The notes under the pieces: model-generated
Told to the model about the DNA's origin: nothing
The model's database searches: none
The model's input: the letters and a program-made list of their open reading frames with translations, nothing else
Part shown: piece by piece, positions 49,374 to 57,882 of the stretch
How positions within the stretch are numbered: position 1 is the stretch's first letter
Layout: each line of letters starts with the position of its first letter
Program-made: the position numbers and the translations under genes
Assembly (NCBI GenBank): GCA_038229295.1
Contig: JBBROO010000008.1
Location: 1 to 64,000 of the forward strand
Source: JAJPGZ01 sp038229295
GTDB lineage: Bacteria > Verrucomicrobiota > Verrucomicrobiia > Chthoniobacterales > UBA10450
Length of the DNA: 64,000 bases
Direction of reading: 5' to 3'

Positions 49374-51941
49374 CTAGTCACCAACGACGATGTTGACAAG
49401 CTTTTTGGGCACGACCACCACTTTGCGAATTGTTTTGCCGGCAATCAATTCCTTGATCTTCGGATTCGCCAACGCCGCCGCTTTGACTTCGGCTTCGCTC
49501 GCTAAGATCGACATCGTCATTCGGTCGCGCACTTTGCCATTCACCTGCACAGCCATTTCGACTTCGTCCTCGACCAAGAATTTCTCATCGTGATCCGGCC
49601 AGCGCTGCTCCGTGACGTCGCCGCGCGATTTCAATTTTTCCCAGAGCTCCGCCGAAAGATGCGGCGCAAACGGATTGAGCAGAATCAAAAACGTCCGCAT
49701 CGCTGCCAGCGGAACGGTTTTGGTTTCGCCCCGCGGAATGAACGCGTTCACGAAAATCATCATCTGCGAAATGGCGGTGTTAAACGAAAGCGTCTCGATG
49801 TCGTCCGTGACTTTCTTGATGGTCGCATGCACGATCTTCTGTTGCGCCTTCGTAAAATCGACATCTTGCACCGCGGGCGACAATTCCCATTCGCCCGCCT
49901 GATTGTCGGTCATGATTAATCGCCACACCCGCGCGAGAAATCGCGAAACGCCTTCGACGCCGCGCATACTCCACGGTTTCATCTGCTCGAGCGGCCCCAT
50001 GAACATTTCGTAAAGACGAAACGCGTCCGCGCCGTATTGCGCGATGACGTCATCGGGATTCACGATATTCCCGCGCGACTTCGACATCTTCTGATTATCT
50101 TCGCCGAGAATAATTCCTTGATTCACCAATCGCTGAAACGGTTCCGAGGTTGTAACGAATCCGAGATCGAAGAGAACCTTCTGCCAGAAGCGCGCGTAAA
50201 GAAGATGCAAAACCGCATGCTCGGTGCCGCCGACGTAAAGATCGACATTCATCCAATATTTCTCCGCATCTTCGCCGACGAAGCGCGAGTCGTTAGTCGG
50301 ATCGCAAAAGCGCAGGTAATACCAACACGAGCCGGCCCATTGCGGCATCACGTTGGTTTCGCGCGTCGCTTTGTCGGAATAACGGACCCAATCTTTTGCT
50401 TTGGCCAGCGGCGGTTCGCCCGTGCCGGTCGGCTTGTAATCCTCCAACGGCGGCGGCACGACCGGCAACTCCGATTCGTCCAGCGCGCGATGATGTCGAT
50501 CTTGGTCCGAGCCGGACTGGCGGTTTTGTCGATCTTGCTCCCAGACAATCGGGAACGGTTCGCCCCAATAACGCTGCCGCGAAAAAAGCCAGTCGCGCAA
50601 TTTGTAGTTGATCGCGCCTTTGCCCTGGCCGCGTTCTTCCAACCATTTCGTGATTTTCTTTTTCGCTTCAGCGCTCGTTAGGCCATCGATGATCGGCGAA
50701 TTGATGGCGATGCCTTCGCCGACAAATCCAATCGGGGATTCATCACCGGGCGGTCGGACAACATCGACAATCGGCAATTCGAATTTGCGCGCGAATTCCA
50801 AATCGCGCTGGTCATGTCCGGGCACGGCCATGATGGCGCCCGTGCCGTAACCCATCAGGACATAATCCGCGATCCAAATGGGAATTTTTTCGCTGGTCGC
50901 GGGGTTGATCGCATACGCGCCGATAAAGACGCCGGTTTTATCTTTGGCGAGGTCGGTGCGTTCGAGATCCGATTTGGACCCGATATCGGCGCGATACTTT
51001 TTGACATGCGATTGTCGATCTTGCGTGGTCAGCAAATCGATTAGCGGATGTTCCGGCGCCAGCACCATGTAAGTCGCGCCGTAAAGCGTGTCCGGCCGCG
51101 TGGTGAACACGCGGATCGATTCGTCGCGCTGGTCGATCTTGAAATCGATCTCCGCGCCTTCGCTTTTGCCGATCCAATTTTGCTGGAGCAATTTGATGCC
51201 GGTCGGCCAATCGAGTCCGTCGAGTTCATCGATCAAGCGCTCGGCATACGCGGTGATGCGCAACATCCATTGCCGCATCGGCCGCCTAACGACAGGGAAT
51301 CCGCCGACTTCGCTTTTGCCATCGACCACTTCTTCATTGGCCAAAACAGTCCCGAGGTCCTGGCACCAATTCACGGCGACGTCGGCGACGTAAGCGAGTC
51401 GCACGCTGTCGGGATTTTCGCCGCGATAAGTCGAGATGGGCTCCGCGCGATTCGTTTCCGGATTAAACCACGAGTTGTAGATCTTGAGAAAAATCCACTG
51501 CGTCCATTTGAAGTAGCGCGGATCGGTGGTGTTGACTTCGCGCTGCCAATCGTAGGAAAAGCCGATGGCCTTCAGTTGCGATTTGAATTTCGTGATGTTG
51601 TCGCGCGTGGTGATGGCGGGATGCTGGCCGGTTTTGATGGCGTATTGCTCGGCCGGTAAACCGAACGCGTCCCAGCCCATCGGATGCAGGACGTTGAATC
51701 CGTGGAGACGTTTGTAGCGCGCGACGATGTCGGTGGCGGTGTAACCCTCGGGATGTCCGACGTGCAATCCGGCGCCGCTCGGATACGGGAACATGTCGAG
51801 GACGTAGAATTTTGGTTTCGCCGGATCGAAATTTTTGTCGCCCGGATTGGGCGCATGAAACGATTGTCGATCTTCCCAGAGGCGTTGCCATTTCGGCTCG
51901 ATCTGGTCGAAAGGATAAGGTTTACGGCGCTCGCTGCTCAT
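49374..51941 (-). CDS. leuS: Leucyl-tRNA synthetase
   Basis: The roughly 855-residue class I synthetase has the HIGH motif as HVGH in PYPSGAGLHVGHPEGY near residue 57, an editing domain (CP1) at about 230-420, the KMSKS motif in NQKMSKSRGNIV near 630, and a C-terminal anticodon-binding domain. The start is ATG 51941; the upstream frame belongs to the rdgB region. About six copies of the dispersed 11-mer fall in it. Two of them, 50493 and 50526, lie 33 bp apart and bound a stretch (QDRQ...QDRH) that seems about 11 residues longer than in relatives, between WEQ and ALDESELPV. The core HIGH and KMSKS sites are free of the element. Confidence 0.95.
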   Translation of the reverse strand: MSSERRKPYPFDQIEPKWQRLWEDRQSFHAPNPGDKNFDPAKPKFYVLDMFPYPSGAGLHVGHPEGYTATDIVARYKRLHGFNVLHPMGWDAFGLPAEQYAIKTGQHPAITTRDNITKFKSQLKAIGFSYDWQREVNTTDPRYFKWTQWIFLKIYNSWFNPETNRAEPISTYRGENPDSVRLAYVADVAVNWCQDLGTVLANEEVVDGKSEVGGFPVVRRPMRQWMLRITAYAERLIDELDGLDWPTGIKLLQQNWIGKSEGAEIDFKIDQRDESIRVFTTRPDTLYGATYMVLAPEHPLIDLLTTQDRQSHVKKYRADIGSKSDLERTDLAKDKTGVFIGAYAINPATSEKIPIWIADYVLMGYGTGAIMAVPGHDQRDLEFARKFELPIVDVVRPPGDESPIGFVGEGIAINSPIIDGLTSAEAKKKITKWLEERGQGKGAINYKLRDWLFSRQRYWGEPFPIVWEQDRQNRQSGSDQDRHHRALDESELPVVPPPLEDYKPTGTGEPPLAKAKDWVRYSDKATRETNVMPQWAGSCWYYLRFCDPTNDSRFVGEDAEKYWMNVDLYVGGTEHAVLHLLYARFWQKVLFDLGFVTTSEPFQRLVNQGIILGEDNQKMSKSRGNIVNPDDVIAQYGADAFRLYEMFMGPLEQMKPWSMRGVEGVSRFLARVWRLIMTDNQAGEWELSPAVQDVDFTKAQQKIVHATIKKVTDDIETLSFNTAISQMMIFVNAFIPRGETKTVPLAAMRTFLILLNPFAPHLSAELWEKLKSRGDVTEQRWPDHDEKFLVEDEVEMAVQVNGKVRDRMTMSILASEAEVKAAALANPKIKELIAGKTIRKVVVVPKKLVNIVVGD
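50493..50536. repeat. Pair of the dispersed 11-mer 33 bp apart in leuS
   Basis: The minus-oriented copies at 50493 and 50526 are spaced by exactly 11 codons, and the span between them appears extra relative to other leucyl-tRNA synthetases. Confidence 0.9.
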
Positions 51942-51981
51942 CGGATGATCTCTTAGGAAAGCAGGAAAGCAGGAAAAGAAA

Positions 51982-52566
51982 ATGGATTTGCTTTTGGCAA
52001 CGCGGAATGTGCACAAGACGCGCGAGTTTGCCGAGATTCTCGGTGACGAGTTTGTCGTGCGAGGACTTTCAAGCGTGAAGGATGCTCCAGTCGTTGCAGA
52101 AACCGGTCGCACGTTTGCGGAGAACGCGATTTTGAAAGCGGTGAGCGTCTCGCAAGATCGACATGTCCTCGTGGTGGCGGACGATTCGGGGCTGGAAGTC
52201 GATGCGCTTGATGACGCGCCGGGAATTTTTTCGGCGCGTTACGCCGGCGAGGATGCGACGGACGAACAGAACATCGACAAGTTGTTAGGCGCGCTAAAGG
52301 AAAAGAAATCGCGAACGGCGCGCTTTCGCTGCGTTATCGCGCTGGCGCGTGATGGAAAATTGCTGCAAACGTTCGAGGGCGCGGTCGAAGGAGTGATTGT
52401 CGATCTTGCGCGAGGAAGTGTCGGCTTCGGCTACGATCCGATCTTTAGGCCGGACGGGTTCGAGAAAACTTTCGGCGAATTACCAGCTGATATTAAGAAT
52501 CAAATTAGCCATCGCGCGAAAGCGATCGGCAAACTGCGCGAAGCGCTGCGAACGTTGGCGGATTAA
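51982..52566 (+). CDS. rdgB: XTP/dITP (non-canonical purine NTP) pyrophosphatase
   Basis: The 194-residue Ham1/RdgB protein begins LLLATRNVHKTREFAEIL, has ADDSGLEVDALDDAPGIFSARYAG near residue 65 and GFGYDPIFRPDGFEKTFGELPADIKNQISHRAKA near 150, all family hallmarks. It removes inosine, xanthosine and similar triphosphates from the nucleotide pool. A clear ribosome site (AGGAAAAG, 51971-51978) precedes the ATG. It overlaps the convergent exbD by 4 bp. A dispersed 11-mer at 52154 gives QDRH directly before the ADDSGLE motif at unchanged family length, and a second is at 52397. Confidence 0.93.
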   Translation: MDLLLATRNVHKTREFAEILGDEFVVRGLSSVKDAPVVAETGRTFAENAILKAVSVSQDRHVLVVADDSGLEVDALDDAPGIFSARYAGEDATDEQNIDKLLGALKEKKSRTARFRCVIALARDGKLLQTFEGAVEGVIVDLARGSVGFGYDPIFRPDGFEKTFGELPADIKNQISHRAKAIGKLREALRTLAD

Positions 52567-52991
52567 TGGCCGCCGCCGGCGACGGCCGCTGCGCGAATCT
52601 GGTAACCGACTTTTGTGATGCCAGAGTTGCGGACCTTATCGAGCAGATCGATGACGTCGCCGTGCATGGCCATGGGCTCGGCGCTGATGGAAACTTTGAT
52701 GTTAGGGTTTTGCTGATGGTAATTGTAAAGGCGCGCCATCACTTCGTCGGCCGGGACATAGGCGCCATCGAAATAGTAAACCGGCCCGGCGGCCACCTTG
52801 ACGGAAATATAGTCCTTCTGCTGGTTAGGCGGCGGAAGGCTTTGCGATGGCAGATTCACTTTGATTCCTTTCATGTGCGTCTGGCTGAGACTCACCATCA
52901 TGAAACTAGCGAGGAGAAAGAACATGATGTCGATCAAAGGAATGATCTCAATGCGAGCGTGTTTTTTGGGAATAGGTGAAGCGACTCGCAT
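52563..52991 (-). CDS. ExbD/TolR-family protein, cluster 2, distal copy
   Basis: The 142-residue protein has a basic start (PIPKKHARIEIIP), a single membrane helix IDIMFFLLASFMMVSL, the conserved Asp in the helix, and a periplasmic ExbD domain ending with GYQIRAAA. It is nearly a paralogue of the cluster-2 copy at 53623: the first 45 residues are almost identical (KARIEIIPLIDIMFFLLASFMMVSLSQ). It lies last in the exbB-exbD-tonB-exbD order. Two different ExbD proteins in one unit suggest a hetero-oligomeric transducer. Confidence 0.85.
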   Translation of the reverse strand: MRVASPIPKKHARIEIIPLIDIMFFLLASFMMVSLSQTHMKGIKVNLPSQSLPPPNQQKDYISVKVAAGPVYYFDGAYVPADEVMARLYNYHQQNPNIKVSISAEPMAMHGDVIDLLDKVRNSGITKVGYQIRAAAVAGGGH

Positions 52992-52993
52992 AG

Positions 52994-53620
52994 CTAGTAG
53001 TTAGCGCCCGTCATGGTAAACGTGATCGGGATTTTTACTTTCGAAACTGAGCCCGGTTTAAATCGCCACTGTCTGAAAGTACTCATGGCGGAGTTATCGA
53101 GAATCGGATTGCCGATGCTCGTGGCCATGGACGCGTCCGTGACAGCGCCGCTGCTGGGATCCACCGAAACAACACAAACACCGCTTCCCGTGACGTGATG
53201 GGCCTTGGCCTCGTACGGATACACTGGCCGGGGTGAATTGATGGCGAGCGCCTTCGCGCCGGAGATCGACATCATCCCGGGCGGACGAGGCGAACCGACA
53301 ACTGGCGCTTTGACGGGCGCAAGTTTTTGGTTAGGCGGCCGCTTGGGCGGCGGTGTCGTTTCTTCGTGAAACTCGGGTTGCACCTCGGGCATCGGCGGCG
53401 GTTCGGGAAGAGGAATATCTTCCGGTGGCGGTGTCGGTTCGTCGGTCGGCGTCTCGAGTGTCGCGATGACTTCAGCGGTGGGAATACTGCTTAGGTCCGC
53501 CGGCGGGGCCTCATGTTTAATGGCGGCGACAACGGCGCCAATATGAAGAAGCGCGGCACCGCCAAGGGCCGCCCAGAAATGCCAGGGCGGCGACGGGCGA
53601 TAGAGAATAGGCTTGGCCAT
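52994..53620 (-). CDS. TonB-like energy transducer, cluster 2
   Basis: The 208-residue protein has an N-terminal membrane helix (WHFWAALGGAALLHIGAVVAAI) with the conserved His. It also has a Pro-rich middle (PTPPPEDIPLPEPPPMPEVQPEFHEETTPPPKRP) and a C-terminal TonB domain (VYPYEAKAHHVTGSGVCVVSVDPSSGAVTDASMATSIGNPILDNSAMSTFRQWRFKPG). It is flanked by ExbD genes on both sides with 2 bp gaps. A variant of the dispersed element is present at about 53266 (GAGATCGACAT), but no exact copy lies inside. Confidence 0.83.
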   Translation of the reverse strand: MAKPILYRPSPPWHFWAALGGAALLHIGAVVAAIKHEAPPADLSSIPTAEVIATLETPTDEPTPPPEDIPLPEPPPMPEVQPEFHEETTPPPKRPPNQKLAPVKAPVVGSPRPPGMMSISGAKALAINSPRPVYPYEAKAHHVTGSGVCVVSVDPSSGAVTDASMATSIGNPILDNSAMSTFRQWRFKPGSVSKVKIPITFTMTGANY

Positions 53621-53622
53621 AT

Positions 53623-54063
53623 TTATCGATTTTTTGTCGCGGGCAATTCAGCCGCTGAGTAACTTTTTATCTCGAACGCGATCTTGTAAAACCCGGCAAC
53701 GCGCAGTTCGTCCAACAATCGTGTCACATTGATGTGTGGCGTCCCGGCGTCACCACGCACGAACACTTTTGCTTCCGGATTCTCCTGATGCACTTGTCTC
53801 AATTTGGCCTGCATCTTCTCGGCATCGAGCTCCTCTTTGTCGAAATACCACCGGCCACCTTGATCCACCGAAACAGCGATATAATCGTTTTTGGGTTGCG
53901 TTTCACCGGACATGCCCTTGGGCAGATTCACTTTCATGCCCTTCATGTGCACCTGGCTCAAGCTCACCATCATGAAGCTGGCGAGAAGAAAGAACATGAT
54001 GTCGATCAAAGGAATGATCTCGATCCGCGCTTTCTTGTGCGGGATGGGTGAGGTGACTTGCAT
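53623..54063 (-). CDS. ExbD/TolR-family protein, cluster 2, proximal copy
   Basis: The 146-residue protein has the same first 45 residues as the other cluster-2 ExbD but a different periplasmic domain (EELDAEKMQAKLRQVHQENPEAKVFVRGDAGTPHINVTRLLDELRVAGFYKIAFEIKS). The conserved membrane Asp is in IDIMFFL. The pair thus diverged only outside the membrane, which points to different periplasmic partners. No dispersed 11-mer is present in the gene. Confidence 0.85.
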   Translation of the reverse strand: MQVTSPIPHKKARIEIIPLIDIMFFLLASFMMVSLSQVHMKGMKVNLPKGMSGETQPKNDYIAVSVDQGGRWYFDKEELDAEKMQAKLRQVHQENPEAKVFVRGDAGTPHINVTRLLDELRVAGFYKIAFEIKSYSAAELPATKNR

Positions 54064-54090
54064 GGTTTGCTTTCGCGATGGGTAAAACGC

Positions 54091-55143
54091 TTATCGCGTC
54101 GTAGTCGTCGGCATTTCCACTTCGCGTTTGGCTTTCGAGTTCGCTTCCAGCATCACCTCCAGGTTCGTCGCAGCTGTCTGCAGTTCGAACTCTAGGTTAG
54201 ACACTCGAGACGTGAAAAAGTTAAACGGAATCAGCGAGAAGATGGCAATACCGAGACCGCACGCGGTGGCGATGAGCGCTTCGGCGATACCACCAGTCAC
54301 GGCTTGCACGGCCAGTTCTTCGTTGCCGAGGAAGCTGAAAGATTTCATCAGACCGGTGATCGTGCCGAGCAAACCGAGCAACGGTGCGAGCGTCACCAGG
54401 GTGTCCATGACCACGAGGAATCGGCCCGCGCGTTTGATTTCAATACCGGCGGCGACTTGCAACGCGCCTTGCAGCGATGCGTGCTGGTGATTCAATCCAT
54501 TCCACATCATGCGCAATACAGGATCGCGCGTATCGCGTGATAATCTGGACGCTTCCGCGACATCGCCCACTTCGATGGCGGTGAAAACTTTTTCGATGCG
54601 TTTTGGATCGCGGCGGAACCACCGGCTGAGCCACCAGAAGAGACGCTCGAGCACGACCGTGATGGCGATGATCGACACAATCAGGATGGGCCACATGATC
54701 GGGCCGCCCTTGATGAAATTGTCGATCAAGAAATTACCAGTAGTCGCCGTAGTTGGAGCGCCCGGGGCGCTGGCGGCTGGTGAAGCGCTCGCGCCCGGCG
54801 CAGGCGTCAAGCTTCCACTGAGAGTTGCATTCACACTCGCTCCCGGCGCGGGCGAACCACCTGGAGCTGCTGACATCGCCGGGGCACCTGCGGGCGCACC
54901 TGGTGCGACTCCACCCGGAGGCGGCGGAACTGGATTGGCCGGAGCCGCTGGATTACCGGGAGCGACCGCAGTCGGATTTCCAGGAGCGGCCGGATTCGGA
55001 GCCACCGCGGGATTTTGCGCGGCGGGCGCGGGCGCTCCGGGCGGTGGCGGAGGCGGCGGCGCTTGACCGGGGCGATTTTGAGCAAACGCGGTCAACGCGG
55101 TCAACGCGGTCAAAGTGAGACAGAGAGTTAGGAGTGTTTTCAT
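54091..55143 (-). CDS. ExbB/MotA/TolQ proton channel with Pro/Ala-rich leader domain, cluster 2
   Basis: The 350-residue protein starts with a signal-like helix (MKTLLTLCLTLTALTALTAFAQN), followed by a Pro/Ala/Gly-rich region of about 110 residues, then the ExbB core: GGPIMWPILIVSIIAITVVLERLFWW, ...TLVTLAPLLGLLGTITGLMKSF and the last helix GLGIAIFSLIPFNFFT. The conserved Thr/Gly of the proton channel is present. The start is ATG 55143. The Leu-Thr-Ala repeat of the signal is encoded by three copies of a 9 bp tandem repeat (about 55086-55113), a likely slippage site. Confidence 0.85.
   Translation of the reverse strand: MKTLLTLCLTLTALTALTAFAQNRPGQAPPPPPPPGAPAPAAQNPAVAPNPAAPGNPTAVAPGNPAAPANPVPPPPGGVAPGAPAGAPAMSAAPGGSPAPGASVNATLSGSLTPAPGASASPAASAPGAPTTATTGNFLIDNFIKGGPIMWPILIVSIIAITVVLERLFWWLSRWFRRDPKRIEKVFTAIEVGDVAEASRLSRDTRDPVLRMMWNGLNHQHASLQGALQVAAGIEIKRAGRFLVVMDTLVTLAPLLGLLGTITGLMKSFSFLGNEELAVQAVTGGIAEALIATACGLGIAIFSLIPFNFFTSRVSNLEFELQTAATNLEVMLEANSKAKREVEMPTTTTR
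55086..55113. repeat. 9 bp tandem repeat in the exbB signal sequence
   Basis: The unit ACGCGGTCA occurs three times in a row and encodes the Leu-Thr-Ala repeat of the ExbB signal peptide. Change in copy number would alter the length of the hydrophobic region in frame. Confidence 0.7.
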
Positions 55144-55219
55144 AGGTGCAGCCAAGGTTGAGTATGAACTCGATTTCTGTGAACTGTCTTTATCCCAAAG
55201 GGATTTGCATTCAGTCGAG

Positions 55220-55350
55220 CTAAAACTTTTCATCTTTTATATTAAGACGCTTCAGCAAATGAAGGGTCGCTTCTATATTTCGAATTAGCTCGGGCTGTGG
55301 GATGTAGGCAAGGTCACGAAATATTAAAATTCCATTTCGTTCGTTAGATC
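55220..55350 (-). pseudogene. Possible remnant of a four-helix-bundle (S23-type) protein
   Basis: Read on the minus strand, the roughly 40 residues before a stop (FRDLAYIPQPELIRNIEATLHLLKRLNI) look like the C-terminal helix of four-helix-bundle proteins of the 23S-rRNA intervening-sequence family, which end in a similar RDLGYLSEEELxExIExIGRxLNxL pattern. Upstream, the frame runs into the tandem dispersed elements at 55345-55371 and then the end of the next gene, so the N-terminal three-quarters are missing. Low-complexity chance resemblance cannot be excluded. Confidence 0.35.
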
Positions 55351-55371
55351 GACAACTGCTAAGATCGACAT
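55345..55371. repeat. Tandem pair (variant plus exact copy) of the dispersed 11-mer, 16 bp apart
   Basis: A TAGATCGACAA variant at 55345 is followed 16 bp later by an exact copy at 55361, directly after the stop side of the FAH-family gene. The pair lies at the broken end of the four-helix remnant. Confidence 0.9.
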
Positions 55372-56136
55372 CTACTTCGTATTGACCACGCGATTTCGCA
55401 GCGGTGGCCACTCCGCGAGACGCGCTTCGAGTTCGTCCCCTTCGCGAATCGGCCCCACGCCCGCCGGTGTTCCCGTCAGAATAATATCCCCCGCGCGCAG
55501 GGTGAGCGATCGACTGCAAAATGAAACTATCTCCGCGACCGAATAAATCATCTGACTTGTCCGCGCGCTCTGGCGCACTTCTCCATTTTGGCGGAGTTCG
55601 ACCGCGACATCGCTAACATCGACATCGGCATATACGAACGGCCCGAGCGGCGTGTAAGTGTCGAACGATTTGCAACGCGCAAATTGCTTCTCGGACTTCT
55701 GCAAATCGCGATCACTGATGTCGAGCGCCGCGGTGTAACCAAAAACGTGGTCGAGCGCGCGTTCGCGCGAAATATTTTTTGCGTCGCTGCCGATAACGAT
55801 CGCCAGTTCCGCTTCGAAATCGGTCTGATGTTCTGGGAACGCGATCTCGATCGCGCCATTGTGCGGTAGAAGCGAGCTCGGCGCTTTCAACCAGATCAAC
55901 GGCGTGCCGAGCGGCGTCCGTTTCATCTCGGCGATGTGCTCGGCGTAATTTAATCCAACGGCGATGATCTTCGACGGCGCGACTGCAAGATCGACATCTA
56001 TAAGTGAGAGCTTAGTCACTTCACCCGTCGGCACGATGTCGATCCAATATGGATTGGTCAGTCTGTGAACTTCATCGCGCAGAACTTCGCCGTAGAAAAA
56101 TTCTTCACCCGATCTGAAGCCGCCGAAGGTGCGCAT
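55372..56136 (-). CDS. Fumarylacetoacetate hydrolase family protein
   Basis: The 254-residue protein has the FAH C-terminal fold: KIIAVGLNYAEHIAEMKR near residue 60, PLIWLKAPSSLLPHNGAIEI near 80, DFEAELAIVIG near 107 (the metal-binding Glu pair in E-x-E), GYTAALDISDRDLQ near 132 and LRAGDIILTGTPAGVGP near 215. Family members hydrolyse or hydrate acylpyruvates or 2-hydroxyhepta-dienedioates. The substrate is unknown. A dispersed 11-mer at 55987 is read IDVDLAVA near residue 48. Confidence 0.85.
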   Translation of the reverse strand: MRTFGGFRSGEEFFYGEVLRDEVHRLTNPYWIDIVPTGEVTKLSLIDVDLAVAPSKIIAVGLNYAEHIAEMKRTPLGTPLIWLKAPSSLLPHNGAIEIAFPEHQTDFEAELAIVIGSDAKNISRERALDHVFGYTAALDISDRDLQKSEKQFARCKSFDTYTPLGPFVYADVDVSDVAVELRQNGEVRQSARTSQMIYSVAEIVSFCSRSLTLRAGDIILTGTPAGVGPIREGDELEARLAEWPPLRNRVVNTK

Positions 56137-56140
56137 TAAA

Positions 56141-56220
56141 GTCCACAGATTACACAGATTTTCACAGATTAAAGAAAGCCGGCGTCAAAAAATCTGCGTA
56201 AATCTGCGAAATCTGTGGAC
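56141..56220. repeat. Gene-less copy of the ATCTGTGGAC inverted-repeat element
   Basis: Two 30 bp arms, 56141-56170 and 56191-56220, are near-perfect inverted copies of a GTCCACAGATT...CACAGATT sequence with a 20 bp spacer. They fill the 86 bp between the FAH-family gene and the phosphodiester glycosidase. The same arms flank the GxxExxY gene at 61158-61596, so this is the empty form of the same element. Confidence 0.85.
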
Positions 56221-56222
56221 AA

Positions 56223-56996
56223 CTATTTCGGAATGATTCCGACAAAATCGCGCACCGTTTTATCTTCTGAGATGGAAACCGCGCTTCCGTTTTCGCGTTT
56301 GAACCAAAAGCCGCTCGATGATCCGCCATCGAAATTAAGTGCGCGTTGAACTTTGAAGTCGCCCATCGGCGTCGTTAGAATACTTGCGAGATCAGCCAGC
56401 GTCCCGTCGGAGCAAAACCCGAGCGCCGCGCGATCACCCGAGCCAACCGCGGCAAAAGTTCGTCGCGCCGACCGCGTCGCTTCCAAGCCTTTAACTGGCT
56501 TGCCAAGATCGACAAGGAAGGGTCCGCACTCGAGCGCGGAATTAAATTTTTTTGCGCGCGAAAATTCCGCCACCCGAAAAATTTGCACCGCGCCATTGGA
56601 CGCGACTACTCCGCTCAGCAAACGGCCTTTCGTTAGGCGCGCGGTGGCTTTGCCTTCGACAATACGCAAACCCAGCGGCGCAAAAGCCGGGTCGAAATAA
56701 CCGCCGTTCACTCCTGCCAGACAATGCGACTGCCGCATCGCGTCATCGAGATTGTTCGCGCCATCAGGATTATCGACCACGCGGAGCTTGCACGATTTCG
56801 CGGAGAACAATGCAAGATCGACAATCGCGCGTTCGCCGCTGTCGGCATCGGTAAGATCGACATGTCGATGAATAACCGCAGCCGTCGACGAAGGTTCGTC
56901 GTGCGCCGAGACAACTTGCCATTCGGCCGATGCGCCCTGAGCGCACGCAAGCGCGAGAAAAATAAGGAGTCGCAAAAACACGAGCGCTACTATCAA
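56223..56996 (-). CDS. Phosphodiester glycosidase (NAGPA/DUF2233) family secreted protein
   Basis: The 257-residue protein has a signal peptide (LIFLALACAQGASAE, cleavage near residue 23). The core has GVNGGYFDPAFAPLGLRI near residue 100, ALECGPFLVDLG near 152 and ALNFDGGSSSGFWFK near 222, the pattern of phosphodiester glycosidases related to the human uncovering enzyme. In bacteria the members act on wall or exopolysaccharide phosphodiesters. The start is a TTG at 56996, or an internal GTG. Dispersed 11-mers at 56505, 56814 and 56853 are in the coding part. Confidence 0.82.
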   Translation of the reverse strand: MIVALVFLRLLIFLALACAQGASAEWQVVSAHDEPSSTAAVIHRHVDLTDADSGERAIVDLALFSAKSCKLRVVDNPDGANNLDDAMRQSHCLAGVNGGYFDPAFAPLGLRIVEGKATARLTKGRLLSGVVASNGAVQIFRVAEFSRAKKFNSALECGPFLVDLGKPVKGLEATRSARRTFAAVGSGDRAALGFCSDGTLADLASILTTPMGDFKVQRALNFDGGSSSGFWFKRENGSAVSISEDKTVRDFVGIIPK

Positions 56997-57012
56997 CCAA
57001 TGCGCGGAGTGC

Positions 57013-57861
57013 TCAAGAACCCGCGGCGAGCTCGTCCATCAACTGCCGCACATCGTCCTTCGCATAAAAGTCCCAGAATGCGCCATCGCGCTCGAGAAGC
57101 TTCGCGCCCATTTCGCGCATCAGTTTATGATCGTAGATCGGGTTCCGGTTTCGGGATTCCAGCGGTTGCTGCAACGCACTCGCATGCGGTGTCACGAGGG
57201 CGAGGACGCTTCCGCGCGAGGCGATGAGATCTTCGTAGCGGATGATGGCGCTTGCTGGAAGCAGCGTCCGGAATTTTTCGAAAAACCAATTCATGATGTG
57301 AATCTGGCGATCGAACCGGCCGGGGATCTCGGTTAGTTCGCGCGTTAGTTTTTTGTCCCACCGCTCCGCGGCCGGCAATCGGCCGTAGCCGGGAGGAATA
57401 TTAACCGTGGTCCACGATGTGAGGGTCGCGAGCGGATTGCGAATCATGGCAAAGCAGGGGAAACGCGCCACCAACAGATCGAGATGCACGGCGAATCCGG
57501 CGTTTTGTTTGATGCAAAGCGTGAAATTTTCAGTGAGCGGTTTTGCGATTTCGATCTCGCCAAAACGCGCCAGCATCGGCCGCAGCCCGTGTTCGCCGCG
57601 CTCGGCCGCGCCGGTGTTATCCGGAACGACGCCGCCAACGTGTTTCGAAATCGCCTTTCCCCGGGTCAATAATGAGACGCGATTCTTTTCAAAAAAATCC
57701 GCAACGTAACGGCAGTATTTCTCGCGCTTTTTGAGGTGCGTTATCGTGCGCGGATCGATCGGTTCGTGCAAAGCGACCGTGTTCTCGACGGTCATTAAAA
57801 GATGACAGGAGAGCGTCGTTCCGCTGCGCGGCAGGCCGGTGAGAACGACGTTTCGGTGCAT
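57013..57861 (-). CDS. Sulfotransferase family protein
   Basis: The 282-residue protein opens with VVLTGLPRSGTTLSCHLL, the PAPS 5'-phosphosulfate-binding loop. It has MIRNPLATLTSW near residue 140 (the 3'-phosphate RxxxxxxxS-type motif) and RYEDLIASRGSVL near 215. It probably sulfates a carbohydrate or lipid at the cell surface. The adjacent glycosyltransferase-like gene supports a glycan substrate. A variant intergenic copy of the element, 57874, fills most of the 21 bp gap upstream. Confidence 0.78.
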   Translation of the reverse strand: MHRNVVLTGLPRSGTTLSCHLLMTVENTVALHEPIDPRTITHLKKREKYCRYVADFFEKNRVSLLTRGKAISKHVGGVVPDNTGAAERGEHGLRPMLARFGEIEIAKPLTENFTLCIKQNAGFAVHLDLLVARFPCFAMIRNPLATLTSWTTVNIPPGYGRLPAAERWDKKLTRELTEIPGRFDRQIHIMNWFFEKFRTLLPASAIIRYEDLIASRGSVLALVTPHASALQQPLESRNRNPIYDHKLMREMGAKLLERDGAFWDFYAKDDVRQLMDELAAGS

Positions 57862-57882
57862 GCTGTTTATCAGATGTCGATC

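Noticed and set aside
55220..55519. 99-codon minus frame as a complete gene
   Set aside because: Its first half overlaps the FAH-family gene in another frame and has no motif; only the last about 40 residues look protein-like, so it is listed as a remnant.
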